Shown here in pieces: positions 35,342 through 43,470 of a stretch of DNA of 64,000 nucleotides. The notes below the pieces were generated by a model. It searched no databases. It was not told the origin of the DNA and saw only the letters and a program-made list of their open reading frames with translations. Source of the DNA: RUG11551 sp045586185 (GTDB lineage Bacteria; Planctomycetota; Planctomycetia; Pirellulales; Thermoguttaceae); assembly GCA_045586185.1 (NCBI GenBank), contig JAZMZV010000056.1, forward strand, positions 59,627 through 123,626. Reading direction: 5' to 3'. The first letter of the stretch is position 1. Every line of letters starts with the position of its first letter. A program made the position numbers and the translations under genes.

Positions 35342-35383
35342 GTGTCGTCTGTATATATTTGAACAACGTAAGGGAGACCTATT

Positions 35384-36922
35384 TTGTACGAAGCAGTTGA
35401 CAATTTAGATGTCGATGATTTCAACGACCCTTTAACCACCGAAGACTTGGACTTGGATTCGAAGTCGAGCGCATCATTGTCTATGGACGATGAGGAAGAT
35501 CGCCTTATGGACGACGCCGATTTGCTCGAAGAGCTTAAAGACGCCGTCGGAGAAACGTGGTCTGACGATCCCGTCCGTATGTACTTGACGCAGATGGGCG
35601 AGATTCCTCTTCTTACCCGTCAGCAGGAAATTGCGCTTGCGAAGCAGATTGAGCGCAACCGCGCCAAATTCCGCCGAAAGTTGCTGGAATGCAATTTCGT
35701 CATGGAACGCGCCTGCAAGCAGCTGGATTTGGTTCAAAAGGGCGAGATCCCATTTGATCGTACGCTTCAGCAGTCGCTTACAGATCAGATGGAAAAAGAG
35801 CAGATTCTCGGTCGCATGGGACCTAACATGCGAACGTTAGACTATGTTCTTCGATTGAATCAGGTTAACTACAAAACCGCTACCAATAAAAAGCTTCCGT
35901 TAACCAAACGAATGATGGCATGGCGTCAGTTAGGGCGCGGTCATCGCAAGGCGGCTAGACTGGTAGAAGAACTTGGTCTGAGAATGCAGCGCATTGAGCA
36001 GTTCATGCCGCAGCTGGAAGATCTGTCTCGCCGAGTTGACGAACTTCGCGAACGCATTAAGCATTGCCGCGCGCATGGGCGTTCAGAAGAATCCTTGCGT
36101 CCGTGGGTTAACGAATATCAAAGCATTTTGCGCTATACTCAGGAAACGCCTTTGAGCCTGAGAAATCGTGTTGAATATCTTCGTAAAATCCAGGACGAAT
36201 ACCAGCAAGCCAAACGCGGTTTGTCGGAAGGCAACCTTCGATTGGTCGTTTCAATTGCCAAAAAATATCGCAATCGCGGCTTGAGTTTCCTCGATTTGAT
36301 TCAGGAAGGCAACGCCGGTTTGATGCGCGCGGTAGACAAGTTCGAATACCGCCGCGGGTTCAAGTTCTGTACGTACGCAACCTGGTGGATCCGTCAGGCG
36401 ATTACTCGCGCTGTCGCAGACCAGAGCCGCACGATTCGCATTCCTGTCCACATGGTAGAAACCATGTCCAAAGTTCGAAACGCGCTGCGTCAATTGCAGC
36501 AGGAACTTGGTCGCGAACCCACTGCGGAAGAAGCGGCTGAACGTTCAGACACGCCTTTGGAAGAGACTCGCCGCGTTATGGCGATGAGCCGCTATCCAAT
36601 CAGTTTGGACAGACCGGTTGGCAACAATGACGACGCTCAGTTTGGAGATCTTCTCCCGGGCGTTACGGAAAGTCCAACCAGCGGCGCGTCGATGGAAATG
36701 CTTCGACGCCAAATCAACGAAGTCCTCAAAACCCTGTCCTATCGAGAACGCGAAATCATCAAACTGCGTTACGGTTTGGGAGACGGTTACAGCTACACGC
36801 TGGAAGAAGTCGGACAGATTTTCCGCGTTACAAGGGAACGTATTCGTCAGATTGAGGCGAAAGCCGTTCGCAAGTTGCAGCAGCCTGCCAGAAGCCGAAA
36901 TCTGGTCGGATTCCTCGACTAA
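35384..36922 (+). CDS. rpoD: Primary sigma factor, RpoD/SigA type
   Basis: 512 residues from a TTG start preceded by AGGGAG 7-8 bases away, which decides the start. An acidic N-terminus (1-60) leads to region 1.2 (DPVRMYLTQMGEIPLLTR, about 66-83), then a basic helical insert (to about 270). Regions 2.1-2.4 follow with NLRLVVSIAKKYRNRGLSFL, DLIQEGNAGLMRAVDKFEYR and FKFCTYATWWIRQAITRA. Region 3 has HMVETMSKVRNALRQLQQE, and region 4.2 has LEEVGQIFRVTRERIRQIEA. This is the housekeeping sigma architecture. It is transcribed alone and ends in a terminator. Confidence 0.96.
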   Translation: MYEAVDNLDVDDFNDPLTTEDLDLDSKSSASLSMDDEEDRLMDDADLLEELKDAVGETWSDDPVRMYLTQMGEIPLLTRQQEIALAKQIERNRAKFRRKLLECNFVMERACKQLDLVQKGEIPFDRTLQQSLTDQMEKEQILGRMGPNMRTLDYVLRLNQVNYKTATNKKLPLTKRMMAWRQLGRGHRKAARLVEELGLRMQRIEQFMPQLEDLSRRVDELRERIKHCRAHGRSEESLRPWVNEYQSILRYTQETPLSLRNRVEYLRKIQDEYQQAKRGLSEGNLRLVVSIAKKYRNRGLSFLDLIQEGNAGLMRAVDKFEYRRGFKFCTYATWWIRQAITRAVADQSRTIRIPVHMVETMSKVRNALRQLQQELGREPTAEEAAERSDTPLEETRRVMAMSRYPISLDRPVGNNDDAQFGDLLPGVTESPTSGASMEMLRRQINEVLKTLSYREREIIKLRYGLGDGYSYTLEEVGQIFRVTRERIRQIEAKAVRKLQQPARSRNLVGFLD

Positions 36923-36948
36923 GTTTTCTGGATTATAAACGTCGTAAA

Positions 36949-36981
36949 TAAACCGGGAAGTGAACGCTTCCCGGTTTTGTT
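36949..36981 (+). terminator. Rho-independent terminator after rpoD
   Basis: Stem AAACCGGGAAG / CTTCCCGGTTTT with loop TGAACG, followed by GTTTTA, located 27 bases after the stop codon. Confidence 0.93.
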
Positions 36982-37024
36982 TTATACAGAGAAAAATTAT
37001 TTCTTTTGAACTTGGCGCACTTAT

Positions 37025-37049
37025 CTACTCCCTACTCCCTACTCCCTAA
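37025..37049. repeat. Perfect CTACTCC heptamer tandem
   Basis: Three exact CTACTCC units at 37025-37045, then CTAAA. Only one arm is seen. It lies between the rpoD terminator and the promoter of the ankyrin gene. Confidence 0.9.
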
Positions 37050-37070
37050 AATGCAATTTTTTTAATTATT

Positions 37071-37099
37071 TTGAATTTTGTGTTATAATAGGGTATATA
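37071..37099 (+). promoter_or_regulatory. Promoter candidate for the secreted ankyrin gene
   Basis: TTGAAT (37071-37076), a 17-base spacer and TATATA (37094-37099), preceded by TAGGG. This matches the TAGGR-extended -10 at 28070, 32111 and 39132. A start near 37107 would give a leader of about 28 bases. Confidence 0.5.
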
Positions 37100-37134
37100 G
37101 ATTATAACCAAAAATTATTTTTCTGAGGCAATCC

Positions 37135-39036
37135 ATGATAAACCATAAAATCCTTTTGAGCGTTATTGCTGTTTGTATATCCAGTTTCGTTGGCGTCTGC
37201 TGCTTGGCGGATAGTTATGTCCCGCCGACGCCTAAGCAGAAAGCCGCTGCGTTTTTAAATGCATCTGTTGAGGATATGGATTTGATGTTTCAAATCGGAG
37301 ATCTTGATCCCAATTTTTATTATCATAACGCGCTTTTGGATTACGCCGCACTAACCGGCGATCTGAAACGGGTTAAACAGCTTGTCAAACGCGGCTTTAA
37401 TATAAATGCTAAAAACGATGCGTCAAAAACAAACGTCTTAAACGCAGCAGCCCAAGGCGGCAATCGGGAACTTGTTCAGTGGCTCGTTGAAAAGGGCGTG
37501 GACTTCACAATTAAAGACTATAAGCAGACCACGCTGATGCATTCTGCCGCCAAAGGAGGTTCTCTGGACGTTGTTCGTTATCTTCAGGAACAAGGTTTGG
37601 ACATCAATGCAACAGACAATCACTTTACCACGGTTTTGCACTGCGCCGCCCAGAGCGGGAATCTGGAACTGGTTCGTTGGCTGGTCGAACAGGGATTGGA
37701 CGTCAATGCGAAGGACCGATTCTCTCATACCGCTTTACTCTTTGCCGCCCAGAGCGGGAATCTGGAACTGGTTAAGTGGCTGGTCGAACAGGGGGCGGAC
37801 ATAAACGCGCACGACCACAATTCCCTGTACGTCATGCATTACGCCGCCGAAAGCGGCAATCTGGAACTGCTTCAATGGGCGCTTGAGAATCAGGATCCTG
37901 CTTATACAAAATTTAATTCTGTTGCCTATAACGTCCTGCACTTTGCCGCCAAAAGCGGCAACCTGGAAATGGTTGAATGGCTCGTCGAACAGGGCGCAGA
38001 TGTAAACAGAGTTTATCAATACGATACTCCCTTGTATAGCGCCGTCAAAAGCGGCAACCTGAAAATCGTTCAATATCTCGTCGAACATGGCGCGGATATA
38101 AACGCCAAAAGCCATCACAATACAAACGTCCTTCACAGCGCCGCCATGTGTAATTATCCGGATATCTTCTCGTATCTGGTTGAACAGGGCGTCGACTATA
38201 ACGCTAAATCCGATAGCGGAGAATCGGGCATCCAGTACGCTCTGAAATATGGCTATCTGGGAGCGGTTTATTTTCGATTCCCGCTGCCAGAAGACGAAAT
38301 CGTCGCCAGACCCTACTGTAAAGAATCTCTCTTGCAGGCAGCGGCGATGGCAGGAAATCTGGAACTGGTTCAGAGAATGGCGAAGCTGGGCGCTGACCTG
38401 AACATGAAGAACTACAAAAAAATGACGAATTTGCAGGCAGCAGTTTTAAGCGGGAATCTGGACTTGGTTCGATGGCTTGTCGATCAGGGCGCGGACGTCA
38501 ACGCGACGCACAATAAATGCTCTGTTTTGCATTACGCCGCTCTGAAAGGGAATTTGGAAATGGTTCAGTATCTCATCGAACAGGGCGCGGATATAAACGC
38601 CAAAAACGATATCGACATGACAGTCTTGCATGCAGCCGCTCAAAGTGGAAATCTGAAGCTGGTTCAATGGCTGGTTGAACATTGCCTGGACGTCAACGAT
38701 AAAAACGCGTTTCAACAAACCGTTTTACATCTGGCTGTTCAAAGCGGAAATCTGGAAACAGCTCAATGGCTGGTTCAACATTGCGCGGACGTCTTTGCAA
38801 AAGACGATGACGATGAGACTGTCTTCCATTACGCCGCCAGATGCGGGAATCCGGCTCTGGTTCAATGGCTGGCGAGCTACAACGCGCAAAACAACGCAGG
38901 CAGTTATTACATCGTTAAACATCGAATCCGACTATGCGGAAAGCGCTTTGCTACCGGACGACCCGGACGCGTACATTCCTGTAAAGTTTTCAGACGGCTT
39001 CACAGACCCGGCGCTTGTTGCAGAAGATGTCGCTGA
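37135..39036 (+). CDS. Secreted ankyrin-repeat protein, possibly frameshifted at its end
   Basis: 633 residues with a signal peptide (MINHKILLSVIAVCISSFVG, cleavage near CLADS). About 16 ankyrin repeats of 33 residues follow, with consensus SGNLELVQWLVEQGADVNAK and T/V-LH-AA between. One repeat near residue 375 is degenerate. The last 45 residues (from about IVKHRIRLCGK) are basic and unlike the rest. Another frame over the same bases reads SDYAESALLPDDPDAYIPV and ends at 39100, which suggests a one-base indel near 38905-38930. Two adjacent repeats share almost identical DNA (37646-37680 and 37742-37776). A protein-binding role outside the cytoplasm is likely. Confidence 0.85.
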   Translation: MINHKILLSVIAVCISSFVGVCCLADSYVPPTPKQKAAAFLNASVEDMDLMFQIGDLDPNFYYHNALLDYAALTGDLKRVKQLVKRGFNINAKNDASKTNVLNAAAQGGNRELVQWLVEKGVDFTIKDYKQTTLMHSAAKGGSLDVVRYLQEQGLDINATDNHFTTVLHCAAQSGNLELVRWLVEQGLDVNAKDRFSHTALLFAAQSGNLELVKWLVEQGADINAHDHNSLYVMHYAAESGNLELLQWALENQDPAYTKFNSVAYNVLHFAAKSGNLEMVEWLVEQGADVNRVYQYDTPLYSAVKSGNLKIVQYLVEHGADINAKSHHNTNVLHSAAMCNYPDIFSYLVEQGVDYNAKSDSGESGIQYALKYGYLGAVYFRFPLPEDEIVARPYCKESLLQAAAMAGNLELVQRMAKLGADLNMKNYKKMTNLQAAVLSGNLDLVRWLVDQGADVNATHNKCSVLHYAALKGNLEMVQYLIEQGADINAKNDIDMTVLHAAAQSGNLKLVQWLVEHCLDVNDKNAFQQTVLHLAVQSGNLETAQWLVQHCADVFAKDDDDETVFHYAARCGNPALVQWLASYNAQNNAGSYYIVKHRIRLCGKRFATGRPGRVHSCKVFRRLHRPGACCRRCR

Positions 39037-39114
39037 TGTGGCGGCGTTGTCTGCTATTACCCCCGCGTTTCTGTTGAATTCAAAAGACAATGTTTGTTAA
39101 TATTTCCCCTCTTA

Positions 39115-39143
39115 TTGACAAACGTTCCCTCGTAGGGTATAAT
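39115..39143 (+). promoter_or_regulatory. Near-consensus promoter upstream of the radical-SAM activase gene
   Basis: TTGACA at 39115-39120, a 17-base spacer and TATAAT at 39138-39143, with TAGGG just before the -10. It is the best sigma-70 match in the window. The start site would be about 75 bases upstream of the gene at 39223. Confidence 0.75.
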
Positions 39144-39222
39144 GGCGATTAAACGATTTCATCAGGCAAGGAGACCTCTGAAATCTGCTTCGTCAACCTG
39201 AATCAGAATCACAAAGAATACA

Positions 39223-39957
39223 ATGGATTTACGCGGATTATACAAATTTTCTCTTGTCGATTACCCTGGCAAGATTGCCTGCATTGTTTTTACGGGCGGA
39301 TGCAACCTTCGCTGCGCGTTCTGCCACAACCCGGTTCTCGTCTTTGACCCGACCAGTCAACCGAAGGTAACCCAGCAGGAATTCTTCCATTACCTTGAAC
39401 GCCGAAAAGGGCTTTTGGAAGGCGTTGTCGTTACCGGCGGCGAACCGATGCTGCACCCGGACTTGGGAGAATTCATCGAGAAAATTCATCAAGCGGGCTA
39501 CCTTGTCAAGCTGGACACAAACGGCTCGTTCCCTGACAGACTGGCTGCGATTTTGGAATCGCCCGGCGTCGACGCCCTGGGCATGGACTACAAAACCAGC
39601 GCGGAAAACTACTGTTCCGTCGTTGGGATTCCGGATCCCGAGCTGGCAGGACGCGTTCGTCAGTCGATCACTCTTGCCATGAAATACCGTCAGGAAAAGG
39701 GAATTGAAGTTGACGTCAGAACGACGGTTCACAAATCCCTTCATCCGGTCGAAACGCTGACGCAGATGAAGTCAGAACTTATGTCGATGAACGTCGATCA
39801 GTGGACGCTTCAGCAGTTCAACCCGGTAGAAACCATCGATTCCGACTTGCCGTCTCAGCCTACCTACGCCGACCACGAGCTGGTCGCGTGCGCTAAAGAG
39901 CTGACTCAGGACGGGTTTAACGTACGCGTTCGCGGACTGGCAGGAAGAATCCTGTAG
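39223..39957 (+). CDS. Radical-SAM activating protein, NrdG2-like
   Basis: 244 residues. The radical-SAM cluster motif is C27-x3-C31-x2-C34 in GGCNLRCAFCHNP. The following GVVVTGGEPMLHPDL is the GGE motif, and DTNGS is present. It starts with GLYKFSLVDYPGKIACIVFT, typical of the NrdG2 group of anaerobic ribonucleotide reductase-activating proteins, which make a glycyl radical on a partner enzyme. No NrdD or pyruvate-formate-lyase-type gene is adjacent, so the target is not known. It is followed after 14 bases by a small gene. Confidence 0.88.
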   Translation: MDLRGLYKFSLVDYPGKIACIVFTGGCNLRCAFCHNPVLVFDPTSQPKVTQQEFFHYLERRKGLLEGVVVTGGEPMLHPDLGEFIEKIHQAGYLVKLDTNGSFPDRLAAILESPGVDALGMDYKTSAENYCSVVGIPDPELAGRVRQSITLAMKYRQEKGIEVDVRTTVHKSLHPVETLTQMKSELMSMNVDQWTLQQFNPVETIDSDLPSQPTYADHELVACAKELTQDGFNVRVRGLAGRIL

Positions 39958-39971
39958 AAAGTTCAATAATC

Positions 39972-40244
39972 ATGAATGAACGTCAAAAACTGGAAATTCT
40001 GAGAACCGTTGACGAGGCTCCGGAGGGAGAATGTGTAACGTTTTATCAGATGTCTCCCAAATCTCAAGCTGCCGCGTTAACGGAACTGGAAATATCCAAG
40101 TGCTTTCAAAAAATTGAAGTCAACGGGAAATTCCATTTCGTTACCGGTTTGACCAACTGGGGAAAAATCCTGCTGGAAAAGCTCGAACAATGGGAACTGG
40201 ACAACGCTGCCAAAGAAGATTTAAGTAGACAGCGCCCGTTTTAG
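39972..40244 (+). CDS. Small protein of unknown function downstream of the activase
   Basis: 90 residues, no signal peptide or membrane segment. Two helical parts (ERQKLEILRTVDEAPEG and KSQAAALTELEISKCFQKIE) and a beta-hairpin (VNGKFHFVTGLTNWGKILLE) resemble a winged-helix layout, but no family is recognised. It follows the activase by 14 bases and is probably co-transcribed. Its TAG stop at 40242-40244 is the first base of a heptamer-repeat palindrome. Confidence 0.7.
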   Translation: MNERQKLEILRTVDEAPEGECVTFYQMSPKSQAAALTELEISKCFQKIEVNGKFHFVTGLTNWGKILLEKLEQWELDNAAKEDLSRQRPF

Positions 40245-40372
40245 TGAGGAGTGAGCTTCTAGCCTCTAGCTTTTAGCTATTAGAGATAGAATTCAAAAAG
40301 AAAAGCTTAAAGCTGGTAGCTGGTAGCTAAAAGCTCCCACACCCACTTATCACTAACCACTTACCACATACC
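40242..40372. repeat. Heptamer-repeat palindrome, AGCTTTT and ACTTACC types
   Basis: The left arm has GTGAGGA, GTGAGC then AGCTTCT, AGCCTCT, AGCTTTT, AGCTATT units. The right arm has AGCTTAA, AGCTGGT, AGCTGGT, AGCTAAA, AGCTCCC, then ACCCACT, TATCACT, AACCACT, TACCAC units. The unit types mirror each other. The element starts at the stop codon of the preceding gene and ends 9 bases before the next start. Confidence 0.88.
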
Positions 40373-40380
40373 CATGCAAA

Positions 40381-41286
40381 ATGAGTTCATGGAAAGAATT
40401 ATATCCGTTTGAATCCCATTTTCTGACCGTCAACGACGGGTCTGGAATGCCCCTTCACAACGTTCGGATGCACTATATAGACGAAGGCCCCAAAGACGCG
40501 CCGGTTATTCTGTTTAGTCACGGCAACCCGACGTGGTCTTTCCTGTTCCGAAATCTGATTATCGGCTTGAGGGACAAATACCGCTGCGTTGCCGCTGACG
40601 GAGTCGGGATGGGGCTTTCCGACAAAGGCGCGTGTCTGGCGGAATACCCGTTCACGTTAGGGCGCCGCGCCGACGACTTGTGTTCTCTTATCGACGAACT
40701 TCAGCTGACGGACATAACGCTCGTCGCTCACGACTGGGGCGGACCGATTGGAATGTGCGCCGCCGTCCGGCGTCAGGATAAATTCAAGCGGTTCTCGTTT
40801 TCTAATACGTCTCTTTTCCGCAAGGCGAAAGAGAAATGCCCGTTCTGGATTGGCTTGGCGAGAAATCCCCTTATCGCCAAAACCGCCGTACAGGGCTTGA
40901 ACATGTTCTGCCGCGCTGCGTCTAAATGGTGTACGGAAAAGCCGCTGCCTAAAGAGGTCAAACAGGGCTACATGGCGCCGTACGACAACTGGTCAAATCG
41001 CCGCGCCGTCTACGAATACGTTCAGGACATTCCCTTTAAGCCGGACGACCGATCCTGGGACGCGTTACTCGAATCGGAACAGGGCATGACCATTTTCAAA
41101 GAGTACCCCGTCCTTCTCCCGTGGGGTATGAAAGACTGGTGCTTCTCTCCGGAAGAATACCTCGGGACGTTCAAAGAGAAGTTCGTCAACTCCACGGCTC
41201 TGGAGTTCGCCAACGCGGGTCATTACGTTTACGAGGACGAGCCGGACGCCTGCCTCGAGGCTCTAAAATCGTTTATGGAAAAATAG
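40381..41286 (+). CDS. Haloalkane-dehalogenase-like alpha/beta hydrolase
   Basis: 301 residues. The oxyanion loop HGNPTW is at 47-52, the nucleophile D118 in AHDWGG, and a catalytic His at H281 in NAGHYVYED. The Asp nucleophile with HDWGG, and ADGVGMGLSDK before it, is the haloalkane dehalogenase signature. It is also shared by the OleB enzymes of olefinic hydrocarbon synthesis. No ole genes are adjacent, so neither substrate is supported by context. The start was chosen at the ATG reading MSSWKELYPF; an overlapping ATG five bases upstream is out of frame. Confidence 0.88.
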   Translation: MSSWKELYPFESHFLTVNDGSGMPLHNVRMHYIDEGPKDAPVILFSHGNPTWSFLFRNLIIGLRDKYRCVAADGVGMGLSDKGACLAEYPFTLGRRADDLCSLIDELQLTDITLVAHDWGGPIGMCAAVRRQDKFKRFSFSNTSLFRKAKEKCPFWIGLARNPLIAKTAVQGLNMFCRAASKWCTEKPLPKEVKQGYMAPYDNWSNRRAVYEYVQDIPFKPDDRSWDALLESEQGMTIFKEYPVLLPWGMKDWCFSPEEYLGTFKEKFVNSTALEFANAGHYVYEDEPDACLEALKSFMEK

Positions 41287-41305
41287 CTTTCAGGACTTTC
41301 CGCCA

Positions 41306-42151
41306 ATGCTCAATCGTGAAGAATACGTCGAACAGGAGTTCTTTTTTCACGCCATGCGCGAACGAATGAACGATTACGCGACTCAGGAACTGCTCCGGTC
41401 GCTTGTTCATGAAATTCTCAGCACGACGCGGCTGCCGATGGCTGTCGACTTTATGGCGACGGAAATGTTCCACAAAGGGAAAATGAGCGCTGCCATGGCG
41501 CGCATGCCGCATTACTTCACGCCCTATCAGACGTTTATCATGGCGGAAGCGGAGCGGGAAGAAGGACGCTTTGACTTCCGCGTCGCGCTGGAAATTTTGG
41601 AGTCGCTGGCGAAGTGTTACTCTCAAACGGAACAGGCGGAAGGCCCGATGCCCGTTGGCGTTCGCCCGATTACGCCGTCCGGGATTTTCTTTTTTGAAAT
41701 GGAAGCTATTTGCCGCAACCGGCTGGGATACGACCGCGGTTTGGACGCGATGAAAGCCGAGCCGGTCTTTTCCCCCGCGTTTCAGGAATGGGTCGACGTC
41801 GTCCGGCGCCAGCTGGGGTTTGTCGACCTGGCGAAACTGGTCTACATTCGCAGCGAATATTTCGTCGAACGCGGCGGGGATCCCAAAGATTACGAAATCC
41901 TCTTCGGCAGAAAAGAAGGGCAAATCGCCATGGCAAACCACCGCAAAGACATGACGTTTCTCTTCTCCGCTCTTCAGCGCCAGCTCGGATACCCCAAAGT
42001 CCCGCATACGATGTTCACGGAATCGGAAGAGACGAAAATCAACCTGCTTACTGAACGCGTCAATTTGCTCGAAACCCGTCTGCGCCTTCTGGAAGAAGAA
42101 AAACAGCGAGGGTCGATTAATATTACAGAGTACTATAAGACGGAAGAGTGA
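41306..42151 (+). CDS. Conserved-looking protein of unknown function with C-terminal coiled coil
   Basis: 281 residues, acidic and helical, no signal peptide. The central part has PMPVGVRPITPSGIFFFEME and PAFQEWVDVVRRQLGFVD. The last 50 residues carry a leucine-heptad coiled coil (INLLTERVNLLETRLRLLEE). It follows the dehalogenase-like gene by 19 bases and is probably in the same unit. I do not recognise the family. Its TGA stop lies one base before a heptamer-repeat arm. Confidence 0.75.
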   Translation: MLNREEYVEQEFFFHAMRERMNDYATQELLRSLVHEILSTTRLPMAVDFMATEMFHKGKMSAAMARMPHYFTPYQTFIMAEAEREEGRFDFRVALEILESLAKCYSQTEQAEGPMPVGVRPITPSGIFFFEMEAICRNRLGYDRGLDAMKAEPVFSPAFQEWVDVVRRQLGFVDLAKLVYIRSEYFVERGGDPKDYEILFGRKEGQIAMANHRKDMTFLFSALQRQLGYPKVPHTMFTESEETKINLLTERVNLLETRLRLLEEEKQRGSINITEYYKTEE

Positions 42152-42152
42152 T

Positions 42153-42189
42153 GGGAGTTAGGAATCAGGAGTGAGGAGTGAGGAGTTGA
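42153..42189. repeat. GGAGTGA heptamer tandem next to a stop codon
   Basis: Units GGGAGTTA, GGAATCA, GGAGTGA, GGAGTGA, GGAGTTGA start two bases after the stop of the 281-residue gene. No clear right arm was found before the 9-base element. Confidence 0.8.
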
Positions 42190-42212
42190 TTTTTGTGAGC
42201 TAAGTTTCTTTA

Positions 42213-42300
42213 AACACGAAAAACACGAAAAGAACGAAAGGATTATTTTATAATCTAAAATTTTCGTTTGTTTCGCTTATTTCGTGTATTTCGTGTTAAA
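42213..42300. repeat. Inverted repeat with 9-nt period
   Basis: The left arm (42213-42240) has AACACGAAA, AACACGAAA, AGAACGAAA. The right arm (42261-42300) has TTTCGTTTG, TTTCGCTTA, TTTCGTGTA, TTTCGTGTT. The arms can pair across a 20-base AT-rich centre. It has the same plan as the 7-nt palindromes but with a 9-nt unit. Confidence 0.8.
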
Positions 42301-42328
42301 AAATCCAATAATTCACGAATGATTATCG

Positions 42329-43354
42329 TTACAGCAGCGTCACGCCCGCCTGAAGACATTCTTTGATCATCTCTTCAGGCCAGATTGCAGACTGGACTTC
42401 TCCAACGTGAGCGCAATGGAGCATGTACATGCAAAGGCGAGACTGTCCGATTCCTCCGCCCATCGTTTGCGGCAGTTCTCCGTTGAGCAGAGCCTTGTGG
42501 AACGGCAGAGACTTTCTGTCCATACAGCCGCGAATTTTCAGCTGACGGCGAAGGGCGTCGGCGTCAACGCGAATTCCCATCGACGACAGCTCAAAGGCGC
42601 TTTTCAGAACCGGGTTCCAAACGAGGATGTCGCCGTTAAGACCAATTCCGCCGTCCGGACGCGGAGTCGTCCAGTCGTCGTAGTCCGGGGCGCGGCCGTC
42701 GTGAATTGACCCGTCCGGCAGTTCCCCGCCGATGCCGATGACGAAAATCGCCCCGTACTGCTTGCAGTATTCCGTCTCGCGTTCTTTAGGCGTCAGATTC
42801 GGATACTTCTGGAACATTTCCAGCGACGTTACAAACGTGATTTCCTTCGGCAGAATCGGGGTAAGCTTGGGATGCTGAATGCAGACGAACAGTTCCGTCT
42901 CGACCAGGCAGGCGTAAATTCTTTTAACCGTATCTTTGAGCGTCTTGACGTTGCGTTCTCTCGGGCGGATAATCTTGCACCAGTCCCACTGGTCGACGTA
43001 GAAGGAATGGATTTCGTCAAGCGTTTCGTCCGGGCGAATGGCGTTCATATCCGTATAAATTCCCTCGCCGGGCTGGAACCCGTACCGCTTGAGAGCAAAT
43101 CGCTTCCATTTCGCCAGCGACTGCACTACTTCCACATCGGTATGGGCGCCTGCGACGCGGAATCGCACCGGCTTTTCCACTCCGTTGAGGTCGTCGTTCA
43201 ACCCTGTTCCAGCATGAACGAAAAACGGCGCTGTTACACGCTGAAGATTCAAGGCGACGGAAAGCTGGGATTCAAAATGATCTTTAACCTGCTTGATAGC
43301 AAGTTCTGAATCGCGTAAACTTAACAACGGTTTATAGTCGGATGGTATGGACAT
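42329..43354 (-). CDS. asnA: Aspartate-ammonia ligase (asparagine synthetase A)
   Basis: 341 residues, close to the E. coli AsnA length of 330. It makes asparagine from aspartate, ammonia and ATP. Recognisable segments include SDYKPLLSLRDSELAIKQVK, RVTAPFFVHAGTGLNDDLNG, VQSLAKWKRFAL, GEGIYTDMNAIRPDE and YVDQWDWCKII. The C-terminal part has TMGGGIGQSRLCMYMLHCAHVGEVQ, the class-II-tRNA-synthetase-like motif 3 region. It stands alone between repeat-rich gaps. Confidence 0.96.
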   Translation of the reverse strand: MSIPSDYKPLLSLRDSELAIKQVKDHFESQLSVALNLQRVTAPFFVHAGTGLNDDLNGVEKPVRFRVAGAHTDVEVVQSLAKWKRFALKRYGFQPGEGIYTDMNAIRPDETLDEIHSFYVDQWDWCKIIRPRERNVKTLKDTVKRIYACLVETELFVCIQHPKLTPILPKEITFVTSLEMFQKYPNLTPKERETEYCKQYGAIFVIGIGGELPDGSIHDGRAPDYDDWTTPRPDGGIGLNGDILVWNPVLKSAFELSSMGIRVDADALRRQLKIRGCMDRKSLPFHKALLNGELPQTMGGGIGQSRLCMYMLHCAHVGEVQSAIWPEEMIKECLQAGVTLL

Positions 43355-43373
43355 AGTTGGCAGTAGGAATAGG

Positions 43374-43442
43374 AAATGGATGAAAGGCGGTAATGGAGTG
43401 AGCGCTAGCGAACGGAATTACGCATTCGCCGACAGGCGAACA
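43374..43442 (+). repeat. Dispersed repeat family R2, copy 1
   Basis: The element begins AAATGGATGAAAGGCGGTAA and ends ACGCATTCGCC-GACAGGCGAAC. It shares most bases with the copies at 58280 and 58369 (inverted). It ends in a TTCGCC/GGCGAA hairpin. A GGCAGTAGGAATA heptamer-like string precedes it. Confidence 0.85.
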
Positions 43443-43470
43443 AGCGCCAGAGTTTATTGGTTGCCAAGCT

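Larger units (their letters stand above)
34650..35383. other. Long AT-rich region with the sigA/rpoD promoter and leader
   Basis: 734 bases, strongly AT-rich. It holds a promoter candidate at 35171-35198, which would give a leader of about 180 bases, a perfect palindrome at 35321-35341 and a Shine-Dalgarno string AGGGAG at 35371-35376. The left 500 bases show no gene and no clear structure. Confidence 0.65.
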
